From an archaeon SCG-AAA382B04 (lineage in GTDB: Archaea; Halobacteriota; Methanonatronarchaeia; Methanonatronarchaeales; Methanonatronarchaeaceae), in contig PZKD01000062.1 in NCBI GenBank assembly GCA_003034855.1, forward strand, positions 45,120-109,119: a DNA stretch of 64,000 bases, written 5' to 3'. The position numbers and the translations under genes are program-made. Each line of letters starts with the position of its first letter. Positions within the stretch are counted from its first letter, which is position 1. Of the stretch, positions 16,988 to 25,549 are shown one piece after another. Under the pieces are notes generated by a model. It was given only the letters and a program-made list of their open reading frames with translations. It ran no database searches and had not been told where the DNA came from.

Positions 16988-17130
16988 AACAAAAAAAGGA
17001 CAACCCCCCACCAAATAATCTCACCCAAAGACGTGGTAGAGGGTTTAGACTGGAAAAAAAGAGACAAAATAGACTTCAATTATGAAAAAAGTGGGTTGTT
17101 AAAAACCAAAAACCTCACCTCTTGGTTTGG
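16988..17130 (+). pseudogene. AbrB/SpoVT-type DNA-binding domain relic
   Basis: The frame reads NKKRTTPHQIISPKDVVEGL, then DWKKRDKIDFNYEKSGLL. The order matches the swapped-hairpin AbrB fold (I.IPKD....L.WK.GDKI.F.Y). It has no start codon and degenerates after KTKNLTSWF. It is a remnant of a transcription factor or antitoxin. Confidence 0.5.
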
Positions 17131-17379
17131 ATCCAATCGCTCTTCTTTTCTTCACCTAGTTCTTCATTAGCCATCTTGGTTCCAATAACTTCTGAAGCAT
17201 AGGATGCTAATCTTTTGTCTCGAGCGAGAGCCCAATAATTGCCTGTCACCATCAACATACATCCTAGCTCCTTTATCTTTTAGGTTGAGAAGACACCTCC
17301 TTGAATCTTTTGATTTAGGTAGGGTGATAAATCAACTACAAAGATGAAGCTAGTGGGGGATGTAGAGGGAGAAAAAAAT
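17131..17379. other. Decayed stretch
   Basis: No intact gene is seen. On the minus strand a coherent piece (IKELGCMLMVTGNYWALARD, then KRLASYASEVIGTKMANEEL) ends near the AbrB relic; the family is not recognised. Confidence 0.35.
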
Positions 17380-17526
17380 TTATTGTTTTTGTTTTCTTGT
17401 TTTTTCTACTATTTCTCTGGCATCTTCTGTTTTTAATCCTTGTTTTTTGCTTTTTTCTTGGATTGGTTCTAGTATTTCACTAAAACTCTTTTCCAAGGCT
17501 TTCTTATCAATTTTCATCTTATTCAT
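17380..17526 (-). CDS. Small charged protein at the end of the PIN operon, 48 residues
   Basis: ATG 17526 overlaps the stop of the PIN-like gene by eight bases (ATGAATAA). The product is short, helical and charged: MNKMKIDKKALEKSFSEILE ... TEDAREIVEKTR. The tight overlap argues for translation. In size and position it resembles an antitoxin or accessory peptide of a toxin-antitoxin module, but order and sequence alone do not prove this. A similar ending (REDVVEAVRETR) occurs in the 35-residue frame at 59057. Confidence 0.55.
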   Translation of the reverse strand: MNKMKIDKKALEKSFSEILEPIQEKSKKQGLKTEDAREIVEKTRKQKQ

Positions 17527-18205
17527 AGTTTTTTATATGTAAGTAATCGATTATCCATTTTTCTTTAGGTAAATCACCATCTAGGCCTCTATCATATTTT
17601 TTAGGTGAGAAATGAACAAATAATTCTTCAATAATTTTTTTCCCATCAATCATATCTTGGTCTTGGGTAACAAAACACAGATTTGGCACATCCTTACTTC
17701 TAGAGTGTGCATCTATTAGAATCTCTGTATCATGCTTTCCAAAATCTAATTCTGGATGATTAAATAAAATATCTCTTAGTTGGGGGTTGTCTTCGGAAAG
17801 GCAAAAATATATCTTATCTATTGCTTTATTTAATCGATTTTTCCATGTCTTAATGAATTTTCTCATAAAAGTAAGTCTTTTATCGATGTAAACTCCTTTT
17901 AAATATTTAACTAACTCTTTTAGATGTGAAACATCATTATTTGATAGATGCATAGGAAAATTATTCTTTATCTCTTTGTTTTTTAATTTTTCTCTTGTTA
18001 TTAACTTAATTAAGTGCTTATAGGCATTTTCCCTCCTTTTCTTTATCCCTAACAATTCTTTTTTTACTTTCTCAGAGGATTCTCGAAACTCTTCTTCATT
18101 AATTATTTTTCCACATTCTTCATGGTGTTTTTCTAATTCTTCTTGAGTGACTGCGTAACCTAAGAAAATGGATGTATCTAAAAAATAAGTTGGTGGTGAA
18201 TTCAT
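17519..18205 (-). CDS. PIN-domain-like nuclease
   Basis: This 228-residue protein opens with YFLDTSIFLGY (first catalytic Asp, residue 10). It has a long helical middle, and later HDTEILIDAH and FVTQDQDMID, which supply the remaining acidic residues of a PIN fold. It is longer than typical 130-150 residue VapC toxins because of the helical insert. PIN proteins cut RNA. It sits three bases after a 332-residue helical gene and overlaps a 48-residue gene, so the three form one operon. A toxin or defence role is inferred. Confidence 0.7.
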   Translation of the reverse strand: MNSPPTYFLDTSIFLGYAVTQEELEKHHEECGKIINEEEFRESSEKVKKELLGIKKRRENAYKHLIKLITREKLKNKEIKNNFPMHLSNNDVSHLKELVKYLKGVYIDKRLTFMRKFIKTWKNRLNKAIDKIYFCLSEDNPQLRDILFNHPELDFGKHDTEILIDAHSRSKDVPNLCFVTQDQDMIDGKKIIEELFVHFSPKKYDRGLDGDLPKEKWIIDYLHIKNYE

Positions 18206-18208
18206 TTT

Positions 18209-19207
18209 CTAACTTAATCTTTCTTTTACTCCAGAATAAGTGTTTAAGAAATCCTTTATTTTTTCTTCATCTTTATTTGGTATCTTTGTTTTCTCTAATG
18301 ACTTTTCTAGCATTTCTTCTGTTGGTTCTAGGCCATGTTTTTTCATTAGTTGCTTTGTTTTTTCGGTAATTTCTTTTATGGCTTCTTCTGCTTCTTCTTG
18401 GTATTTCTTAGAAATATTTTTTATTTTCTTTGAGTCTCTTCCTTTTGCTGTTTTTCCGGAAATTATCCATGCTATGTATCCCCAGGCATCATTTTGGTCT
18501 AATTGGTTTTTTTGATCGAAGAAATGAGAAAAGATTCTTTTAGAGGCTTTCATTTGTTTTTTAGTTAATTTATTTTTCTCGGAGAGATGTTTTAGGCTTA
18601 GGAATAGATTCTCTATTATTTCTGTTAAGTCAATGTATGGGTCTCTTAATTCTTTAAATTCCTCTTTTGTTATTATTTCTGTATGTATTTCTGTTATTTT
18701 TTGATTTATGTTTTCTTCTAAACCTAATTTGTTTATGGTTTCTTTAAGTTCTTCCATGTCTTCCGAATCCAGTAATCTATGCATGTAAACGAAGATAGGG
18801 TTATGTGCTTTATATATAGGTTGAATTCTCTTGTCAGTTAATCTTGAATAAGTTATTTCTGTGAATTCAAAGAAACTGGTTTTAATTAGGTCTCTTATTG
18901 TGTCTTTTTTGTTTTCTAGAACTTCTATTGTTTTATTAGTTAGTTCTCCACCTTTTTTTATTTCATTAAATCCATTATCTATTGCTCTATTAATTAAAGG
19001 GGTTGCATTAAATACATATTGCCCTCTTTTATACCAGGCCCTAGTAATATCTAAATCCAGTTCTTCAGCTACAATCCAAGTTATCTTATGTAATTGATAT
19101 CTATTTATGAACCTCTTATCTCTTTTAAAATTAGTTTCTAAAAAATCATTTATACCAGTTAATATTTCTTTTGTTTCTTCCTGGTCCTTTTCTTTAAAAT
19201 TCTTCAT
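18209..19207 (-). CDS. Uncharacterised helical protein, PIN-operon first gene
   Basis: This 332-residue, strongly helical, charged protein has no membrane segment. Notable stretches are RYQLHKITWIVAEELDLDIT with RAWYKRGQYVF near residues 40-70, KAHNPIFVYMHRLLDSEDME in the middle, and DAWGYIAWIISGKTAKGRDS near 240. I recognise no family. It is separated from the PIN-like gene by three bases. It could be the antitoxin or sensor of the module, or its partner enzyme. Confidence 0.6.
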   Translation of the reverse strand: MKNFKEKDQEETKEILTGINDFLETNFKRDKRFINRYQLHKITWIVAEELDLDITRAWYKRGQYVFNATPLINRAIDNGFNEIKKGGELTNKTIEVLENKKDTIRDLIKTSFFEFTEITYSRLTDKRIQPIYKAHNPIFVYMHRLLDSEDMEELKETINKLGLEENINQKITEIHTEIITKEEFKELRDPYIDLTEIIENLFLSLKHLSEKNKLTKKQMKASKRIFSHFFDQKNQLDQNDAWGYIAWIISGKTAKGRDSKKIKNISKKYQEEAEEAIKEITEKTKQLMKKHGLEPTEEMLEKSLEKTKIPNKDEEKIKDFLNTYSGVKERLS

Positions 19208-19690
19208 ATATAGGGAACCTACTTAATTAAAGATTTATTTTTACTACTTAATTCTTTCTTATTACTCAACTTTATTGGTTTTGTTTTAGTTCCTGGATCT
19301 CTTCCTGTTGCATCTCAATAGCTTCCCGTAATTCCTTCATGGTTTCTTGGATTATTTCTATTGATGCAGCTTCTCTGGCCTTTTCCTCTCCTTCTTCTAG
19401 TTTCTATTGCTGTTTCATGACTGAAAGGTTGTACACAATAACTGCATAGTCGGCTATAAACCTAGATATAGGGGCTAATTAACCGTGAACCAATTTAGGG
19501 AGAACATACATGGTAGAGTAATGTAGTAGGGCAATCGCTTAAGGCTCTTTGGTTACCTAGTAAGGCTTTGTCTGTGGTCCATAGCTGTTTTCATTCCTCT
19601 TTCACGGGCCAAGATGTGTCTTTGGGTCACAAAAAGGATTATATAGTTCTAGGTTTAGGTGTTTTAACGGAAAACTCAATTCCTTTCGCT
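19208..19690. other. Intergenic region with a coiled-coil relic
   Basis: On the minus strand a frame reads RFIADYAVIVYNLSVMKQQ, an amber TAG at 19404-19406, then KLEEGEEKAREAASIEIIQE and a coiled-coil end at 19272. It is bounded upstream by TAA at 19479. Most likely it is a decayed gene. The rest up to 19690 shows a TATA-like GATTATATAG near 19647 that may serve the gene at 19738. Confidence 0.4.
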
Positions 19691-19725
19691 ACCAAAATCA
19701 GGGGCTAGGGAAGAGAGATTTTGGT
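19691..19725 (+). promoter_or_regulatory. Inverted repeat in the leader of the YdjM-like gene
   Basis: ACCAAAATC (19691-19699) and GATTTTGGT (19717-19725) form a perfect 9-bp inverted repeat just before the Shine-Dalgarno box (GAGGTG) of the gene at 19738. It could be an operator or an RNA hairpin that affects initiation. Confidence 0.4.
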
Positions 19726-19737
19726 TGAGGTGAGAAG

Positions 19738-20196
19738 GTGAATGATGTAATACATATCTTATTGGCAGTGGCATTAATTGCTTTGTTTTTGAGAACTGAA
19801 GAATTAAATCAGTATTTGGTTGGAGTGATGGGGGTTTCTTTTCCGATAATAGATCACTTCTTCATAACTCCACTCATAGAACTTGGCTACATCGGAGGCC
19901 CACTATGGATTCATAGATCTATAACTCACTCCTTCCTAGCTGGAGCAATCTTCGTAGCAATTTTTTATTACCTTGGCTACGAGAAACCTGCTTTAATAGG
20001 TTATTCTGCTCATCTTGTTCCAGATTACTTCATGGGAGGAGTCAAACCCTTTTTGCCTTTTAATCCCACAACCTATGGATTCCAGTTACCTAAATATATA
20101 ACTGCATTAGTTGCCTTATTCTCAGGAACCATTATCCTATGGGCATTTCTCTCAAATAGATATAGATTGAAGCCAGAGATCATAAAAAAGAAATAA
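19738..20196 (+). CDS. YdjM/DUF457-type membrane-bound putative metal-dependent hydrolase
   Basis: This 152-residue membrane protein with about four helices carries the conserved polar motifs IHRSITHSF and GYSAHLVPDYF, whose His and Asp residues are thought to bind metal in this family. The start is GTG 19738, chosen because GAGGTG stands five bases upstream. It stands alone on the plus strand between two minus-strand operons. The family has no firmly assigned substrate. Confidence 0.8.
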   Translation: MNDVIHILLAVALIALFLRTEELNQYLVGVMGVSFPIIDHFFITPLIELGYIGGPLWIHRSITHSFLAGAIFVAIFYYLGYEKPALIGYSAHLVPDYFMGGVKPFLPFNPTTYGFQLPKYITALVALFSGTIILWAFLSNRYRLKPEIIKKK

Positions 20197-20279
20197 AATT
20201 GGAGGAGTTACTGAAACACTAGAAGAGATGTACTAAAACTCTGGGTTTAGAAACTGCGAAGCTAGAGCTTAAGGGAACT

Positions 20280-21788
20280 TCATTTGTTTTTTTCTTTGGT
20301 GATTTTTGCCTCTTCTTGGTTCAGCGTTTTGTATTTGATTGTGTAGCCTATTTTTTCTAGGATTTCTTGACCAACTCCATATCTTTCTAAGATTGGGTTT
20401 ATGTCTGATAATGTTGGTTCATCTATTGAATCAACCTCTTTTTTCAACTTCTTTAGAACTGATTTGGGTAGGTAGGTTTTGTTTGAGATTAAACCCTGGT
20501 TGTTTTTTAGGTGTTGTTCCATGGCTCTTGGTAGGGCTTTGTGTCTCTTTGCTAATGCTTCGATGTCTGTAGCTTCTTTTGGGGTTTGTATGTCTTTGTT
20601 TTTTAGTTTAGTGAGGTCTTTTTTTACAATTTTTTGTTCTACCTGGTTTAGGTGCTCGATTACTGGTTTAAGTGGGATTTGTTTGTTGTAGAAGAATACG
20701 TGGTCTTGTTCTTCGAAGTCTTTTTTGGTGCATTTTAGGTTTTCGTTTACCGCTAATAGCATTGGAACATTGGTTTCGATTGAACGAAGTTTTTTTAATT
20801 TTTTCTTTAGGTATTTTGGTGTCCAGAAACCTATTACTTCTAGGTATAGGTTTTGGTTTTTTTGTTTGTGTTTGAAGCTGAAGTCTGGTATCATTACTTG
20901 GTTGTTTGCGCGGAGAATCGTTGGCTCCCGCTCTATTATCCAGTTTTTGGTTAGGGAATTTATTCGGGAGGCGAAGTCTCTTTCTACTTCGCTATCAAAT
21001 GATTTTGTTGCTGTTTTTTGTGGGAATAGGTGTTGTTTGCTTTGGTCTAGGCTGAATTCGTATATGCGGGTTTCATTGCTTACCTCGGTCTCGACTTTGG
21101 CTATAATTGACCATTTTTTTGCTTTCATTATGGTTGGTAGGAGTTTGGCTAATTTGGTTCCATATTTCCTTGTTTTTTTGAATAAGGCACTTGGTCCCGT
21201 GACATTGATCTTGAGGTCTTTGTCTACGCTGTACATGAGGCCTAGGTATTTTATGTATCCAAAGATTTCTTGGTAATTATTTGATGCGGTGAATTCTAGT
21301 TCTAGGGCATCGAATAGAAGTGTTTGTGTTAGTGAGAGGTTGTATTGCTTCAATAGTTCCTTAGCCGAGATCTGGGGCTTAGAGACCAATATTTCGTTTT
21401 CTTCCTGGTCTGTCCAAAGATCTTGGTCCACTTGTTCTCTTGTGGTGTCGAATTCTTTTGCCACTTCTTCGAGGACGTTTTTTCTTTCTTCTTTGTTTGT
21501 TACGTAGCCACGTTCAAAGGCGGCTCTTCTTAATTTGGTGGGAGAAAAACTTGATTGCTCAACGTACTTTGATCTGCGCTCCAATAATTTTGAGAGCCCA
21601 CGAACAAACTTAAATGTATCATGCGTTTCTAAATCAGCTACTTTCTTATTTATTTCTTTGCGCGTATATCCTTCTTTGTAGGTGCTGATAACGTTTTTTG
21701 CGACATCTTGGTATTTTTGGATTTCTCTGTATCGGGGATTGATGTTGGGTTTGTGTTTTTTGACTTCTAGGAGTTCTTTCGTTAACAT
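20280..21788 (-). CDS. bax1: Bax1-type nuclease (DUF790)
   Basis: This 502-residue protein begins MLTKELLEVKKHKPNINPRY, as usual for archaeal Bax1. The C-terminal half has a PD-(D/E)xK-like nuclease core (VMIPDFSFK ... LYLEVIGFWTPKYL). Bax1 binds XPB helicase and cuts DNA at bubble or fork structures in archaeal nucleotide excision repair. It lies 16 bases after the XPB gene and so is almost certainly co-transcribed. Length and order are typical; I see no truncation. Confidence 0.88.
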   Translation of the reverse strand: MLTKELLEVKKHKPNINPRYREIQKYQDVAKNVISTYKEGYTRKEINKKVADLETHDTFKFVRGLSKLLERRSKYVEQSSFSPTKLRRAAFERGYVTNKEERKNVLEEVAKEFDTTREQVDQDLWTDQEENEILVSKPQISAKELLKQYNLSLTQTLLFDALELEFTASNNYQEIFGYIKYLGLMYSVDKDLKINVTGPSALFKKTRKYGTKLAKLLPTIMKAKKWSIIAKVETEVSNETRIYEFSLDQSKQHLFPQKTATKSFDSEVERDFASRINSLTKNWIIEREPTILRANNQVMIPDFSFKHKQKNQNLYLEVIGFWTPKYLKKKLKKLRSIETNVPMLLAVNENLKCTKKDFEEQDHVFFYNKQIPLKPVIEHLNQVEQKIVKKDLTKLKNKDIQTPKEATDIEALAKRHKALPRAMEQHLKNNQGLISNKTYLPKSVLKKLKKEVDSIDEPTLSDINPILERYGVGQEILEKIGYTIKYKTLNQEEAKITKEKNK

Positions 21789-21804
21789 AGTGTGACACCT
21801 TTGG

Positions 21805-23124
21805 TTATGTTTTTCTTCGGTAGGAGGTTTGGATTTCTCCTGTTTCTTTTGAGACGATTTCGTATAGTTTTGCTTTTTTGTCTGATGGGCGGAGGATTCT
21901 GCCTAGTCGTTGTCTGTATTCTCTGCTGCTTCCTGTGCCTGATAGGATGATTCCGATGTTTGCGTCGGGAACGTCTACTCCTTCATCTAGGACTTGGGAG
22001 CTAACGATTGCTGAGTATTTGTCTTCTTTGAATCGCTGTAGGATTTGTTTTCGTTCTTTTTTAGGTGTTTTGTGTGTGATAGGTGGTATTAAAAAGCGAT
22101 CTGCGATATCATACACTAAGTTGTTGTATCGGGTGAATATGATTATTCTGTCGCCGCGATGTGTTTTTAGGAGGTTTGCTAGTTCATTGAGTTTGGATTT
22201 GGAGTTGTAGGCGATTTGGCGTGCAGCGTTTCTGGCTCTAACAGCTTTCCATGCCCTGGGGTCGTTGCCGCTTCGCATCACCACTTTCCTGTAATCACTT
22301 GGCCCCCTCATTTGGATGTTTGAGGACATGAGGTAATTTCTAAAGACCTCGACTTTTTCATCGTATTCTTTCTTTTCTTCTGGGGTGAGGTCTACGGTGA
22401 TTCTTTCAACCGTGTATTCGGAAAGATATTCCCCAGTTAATTCTTCGGTTTCGATTTCATATACTTTTCCACCTAGTAGCTTAGGAATGTCTTTGTGTTT
22501 GTTGTCTTCGCGCTCGTAGGTTGCTGTTAAACCCATTCTATATGGAGAGGCAAAAAGCTCAGCAATATGTCTATATCCCTCTGAAGCTAGATGATGGACC
22601 TCATCGAAAACTATTAACTTGAAGCGATTTCCAATGTTCTCAGCTTGATTATAAGCCGAATCATACGTCGAAACAGTAATAGCCTCAAGTTGCTTATTTC
22701 TCCCAGTGTATTCGCCTATGTTTGTATCGAATTTTTTGAGTTTCTGGCGCCACTGATCAACGAGGTCAAGGGTTGGAACAACTATGAAAGCAGGAGCATT
22801 CACTTCTTGGATTGCTGCCATACCTAAATAGGTTTTGCCCGAGCCCGTGGGCAAAACAAGAACTCCTCTCTTATCCACCAGCCAACGATCTAAAGCCTCC
22901 TCTTGATACGGCCTTAGTTCTATGTCGCACTCCAGCTCCGGACACGAAACAAGATCCAAAACATCATCCTCATATGAAATATTGGATTTATTTAAGTAAT
23001 CAAGGATGTCTCTGTAATGTAGCGCTAAAGCACGATTCTCTCCAGTCCGATCATCCCACCTAGTGTGCGGAAGATTGTAGTCTCCGCTCACACTTACTGT
23101 TCCTTTTTGAAAACGGAGCCGCAT
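21805..23124 (-). CDS. xpb: XPB/Rad25-type DNA helicase
   Basis: This 439-residue superfamily 2 helicase has an N-terminal damage-recognition-like segment, then RPYQEEALDRW, Walker A LPTGSGKT, DEVH box IVFDEVHHLA, and motif III GLTATYERED. The second RecA domain has IIFTRYNN, SSQVLDEGVDVPDA and YRQRLGRILRP. It unwinds DNA around damage together with Bax1. The start at 23124 is only a few bases after a GGTATATGT stretch, so the leader is very short or the promoter lies in the repeat-rich region beyond. Confidence 0.92.
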   Translation of the reverse strand: MRLRFQKGTVSVSGDYNLPHTRWDDRTGENRALALHYRDILDYLNKSNISYEDDVLDLVSCPELECDIELRPYQEEALDRWLVDKRGVLVLPTGSGKTYLGMAAIQEVNAPAFIVVPTLDLVDQWRQKLKKFDTNIGEYTGRNKQLEAITVSTYDSAYNQAENIGNRFKLIVFDEVHHLASEGYRHIAELFASPYRMGLTATYEREDNKHKDIPKLLGGKVYEIETEELTGEYLSEYTVERITVDLTPEEKKEYDEKVEVFRNYLMSSNIQMRGPSDYRKVVMRSGNDPRAWKAVRARNAARQIAYNSKSKLNELANLLKTHRGDRIIIFTRYNNLVYDIADRFLIPPITHKTPKKERKQILQRFKEDKYSAIVSSQVLDEGVDVPDANIGIILSGTGSSREYRQRLGRILRPSDKKAKLYEIVSKETGEIQTSYRRKT

Positions 23125-23238
23125 ACATATACCAATTCATATGAATAATCAAAAAAGGTTCTGAGCCACACATTCCTTTATCTCTAGAAGAGAGTTATGT
23201 TACTTTTTTTGTTTTTTTGCTTATTTTTTATAATAAAT

Positions 23239-23423
23239 AAGGACTAGTTATCAAGGACTAGTTCCCAGGGTTATGTCTATAATGTGTGAGGTTGTCTATA
23301 TTGTGTGAACTAATTTTCTCACTTCTAAAAAGTATAACCCTTTTTTTGTTTTTGTTTTTTTGATTATTTTTTTAAATAAGGGAACATAACCCCAGGGAAC
23401 ATAACCCTAGGGAACATGTTCCC
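23239..23423. repeat. Cluster of tandem and inverted short repeats upstream of XPB
   Basis: Three tandem pairs lie together: AAGGACTAGTT at 23239 and 23253; GTCTATAATGTGTGA at 23275 and its one-base variant at 23294 (19-base period); and GGGAACATAACCCCA at 23380 with a variant at 23395. The last pair runs into the perfect palindrome GGGAACATGTTCCC at 23410-23423. An inverted relative (GTTCCCAGGGTTATGT) lies at 23261. This pattern suggests binding sites for a dimeric regulator, or an iteron-like locus. Confidence 0.55.
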
Positions 23424-24312
23424 TTGGTATACCTTTAGAGGGTGTGATGTGATTGGTTTTGTCAACTGGTTTTGGGATGTATCTGGTGTAGTAGTTAGAG
23501 TTATAGATAGGGTGTAGGTGGTTTTATTGGCGTTTTTTGTGTTTTACGAGGGCGGGAGTCTTCGCCGACCTTTTTGTTTCTAAGTCTTTTTTCCTCAAAA
23601 ACAATTTTAGAAAAAAATTAATTGCCAAAAAAGAGGCATAATCAAATAAGAAATAGATGCTGCTTATAGAACACAGGTGTATCTTAAGATAAAAAAATTC
23701 TTTCTTGTTCGCCTGCAACCGATTTAAGGGGTCTTCTTGATAGGGTCAGAGATCTATGTCATACTCCAGTAATATTTTCTTTTATCACGAAAGGAGGTTT
23801 TATTAGGTTTCATTGAAAATAAATTGTTTCAACCTAGTTATTGGTCTTTAAAAGATCTAAATTTTTCTTTTGGGTTCTAAAAGTTATTTAAGGAACTTTT
23901 GTCATGTTTCTATCACCGATTTATTTCCTATTTCAGAGAAAACTTTATCTAAATTTGAAGGAATTTGAATTTACTTAATTAAGTCGAGAAGTAAACCTTA
24001 ACATACCATAGTTTAGGTAATTCATCTAAATTCTTGAAAAATGAAACCTAATTCCCTTTTTTTATTGAAAAATCACTGTCATTGTATGGGTAAAAACATT
24101 AAAGAACTTGATTCTCGAGAGATTAAAGAAACTTTAGAGATTAATTCGAGGAATTTTGGAGTTAAATTCAAATAACTTAATTTTGAAAATCTTGGCTTTT
24201 TCTTTTTTTCAATATAGTAACATAGTACCATACTGAATTTTCTTTTTTTATTTATTTTATTTATTTCCTTTTCACTTCGTTTTTTTCATGAAGTTTTTTT
24301 TCTTCTCTTTTG
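23424..24312. other. Long AT-rich intergenic region
   Basis: No convincing gene is seen. A 29-codon frame (24086-24175, MGKNIKELDSREIKETLEIN and nine more) is possible but unsupported. A 64-residue minus frame at 23524-23718 is rich in Phe/Leu/Ser and looks like noise. T-runs near 24200-24300 may hold the terminator of the gene at 24313. Confidence 0.4.
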
Positions 24313-25194
24313 TTATTGAATGTCCAATACTTGGGTTTCAAAGGATTTCCAGAAATTATTTAGTCTCTTTTTTTCTTCTTCATTTGAATTCCTGATTTTT
24401 TCCTTAATTTGCTTCTTTAATCTACCAGTTTCATCTGAAAGTGAATATAGGATTTGACTATGTGAAAGAAGTAATTCAGTGTTTATGTCTCTATCTTTTA
24501 TTAATTTAGGAAATATTTTTCTTGCCTCCTCAGGACGTAGGTGCAAAATTATAGAAAATATTGAGTCTGGCTCCCCTTGACCTATGTCTACAATATCAAT
24601 AGAATCGGAGAGCAAGGTAATTTCTTTGTTAAGGCAAACTTCTTTTAGTTGAGGCAATCTCTTATTTAAATCCTTTTTTAAATTTTTGTGGCCTCTTCCT
24701 TTTAATGAATTCTTTAATAAGTGATCTGTTGCCGTAAAAAAGGAAACGTAAGATAATCTGCTCCTACTGTTAGAGTTTTTGTATTTTTCGATTACTTCGT
24801 CAAATATCTCTATGAATTTGTTTTCAATTTTGTCATTAAAGAGAATGTTTTTGTTATTTCCGCAAAATGAATCAAATTCTGAAAATAAAAGCCCTAAGGA
24901 AATACTATTATTTTCTAATGCTTTTTCTATTTTTTCTATTAATTCGTTTGCTTCTTCTTCATCTGCTTCTTTTTTACTATCAAGATGATCTGGGATACTT
25001 ATCTCTGTTTTTGAATAATAGACTTCTCTTCCTTGGCCACTTTTTTTCTCTAATCTTTTTTGTTCTACAAGTTTCTTTAGATGTCTTTTTATTGTTCTTT
25101 CACTAGCTTCATCAGAGAAAAAATTAACTATCTCTTTTGCTCTTTTTTCTCCTGATTTAACAAAATCAAGGATTTTATTACCTAAGTCAGCCAT
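24313..25194 (-). CDS. Winged-helix transcription regulator with helical C-terminal domain
   Basis: This is a 293-residue protein. Residues 1-65 form a winged helix (NKILDFVKSGEKRAKEIVNF, ERTIKRHLKKLVEQKRLEKK, then GREVYYSK as wing). An acidic linker follows. Residues 80-293 are all helical with no recognised domain and may act as an effector or dimerisation part. A TATA-like stretch (AACCTAAATTATG) lies on the minus strand just upstream. Its targets are unknown; the divergent neighbour is the AP-superfamily gene at 25328. Confidence 0.7.
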   Translation of the reverse strand: MADLGNKILDFVKSGEKRAKEIVNFFSDEASERTIKRHLKKLVEQKRLEKKSGQGREVYYSKTEISIPDHLDSKKEADEEEANELIEKIEKALENNSISLGLLFSEFDSFCGNNKNILFNDKIENKFIEIFDEVIEKYKNSNSRSRLSYVSFFTATDHLLKNSLKGRGHKNLKKDLNKRLPQLKEVCLNKEITLLSDSIDIVDIGQGEPDSIFSIILHLRPEEARKIFPKLIKDRDINTELLLSHSQILYSLSDETGRLKKQIKEKIRNSNEEEKKRLNNFWKSFETQVLDIQ

Positions 25195-25549
25195 ATCTAA
25201 TTAATAACATAATTTAGGTTATATATAGGTATTTTATTAGACGATGGAAGTTAATGTTTCCAATATCAGTAATTTTTTGAAAGAAGAGAATATTTAAGAG
25301 TATAAGGGAAGAAGATGGTGGCATTTTATGAAGGAACAAAATCTCTTGGATGAGGAATGGGATATTTGTATAGTATTAGATGCTTGTCGTTATGATGTTT
25401 TCAAAGACCTCTATAAAGAATACCTAAGGGGAGAACTTGAGAAAAGAAAGAGCAAAGGCTCAAATACTCTTAGTTGGTTAAAAAATACTTTTCCAAAAAC
25501 CTACAATATTACTTATGTATCCTCTAATCCCTTTATAAGTTCATTAGAT

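Noticed and set aside
20339..21507. Several plus-strand open frames opposite Bax1
   Set aside because: They are Leu/Phe/Ser-rich antisense readings of a clear, full-length Bax1 gene and have no motifs or ribosome sites.
23380..23423. Short tandem repeats considered as a CRISPR remnant
   Set aside because: Units are directly adjacent with no spacers and no cas genes are in the window.
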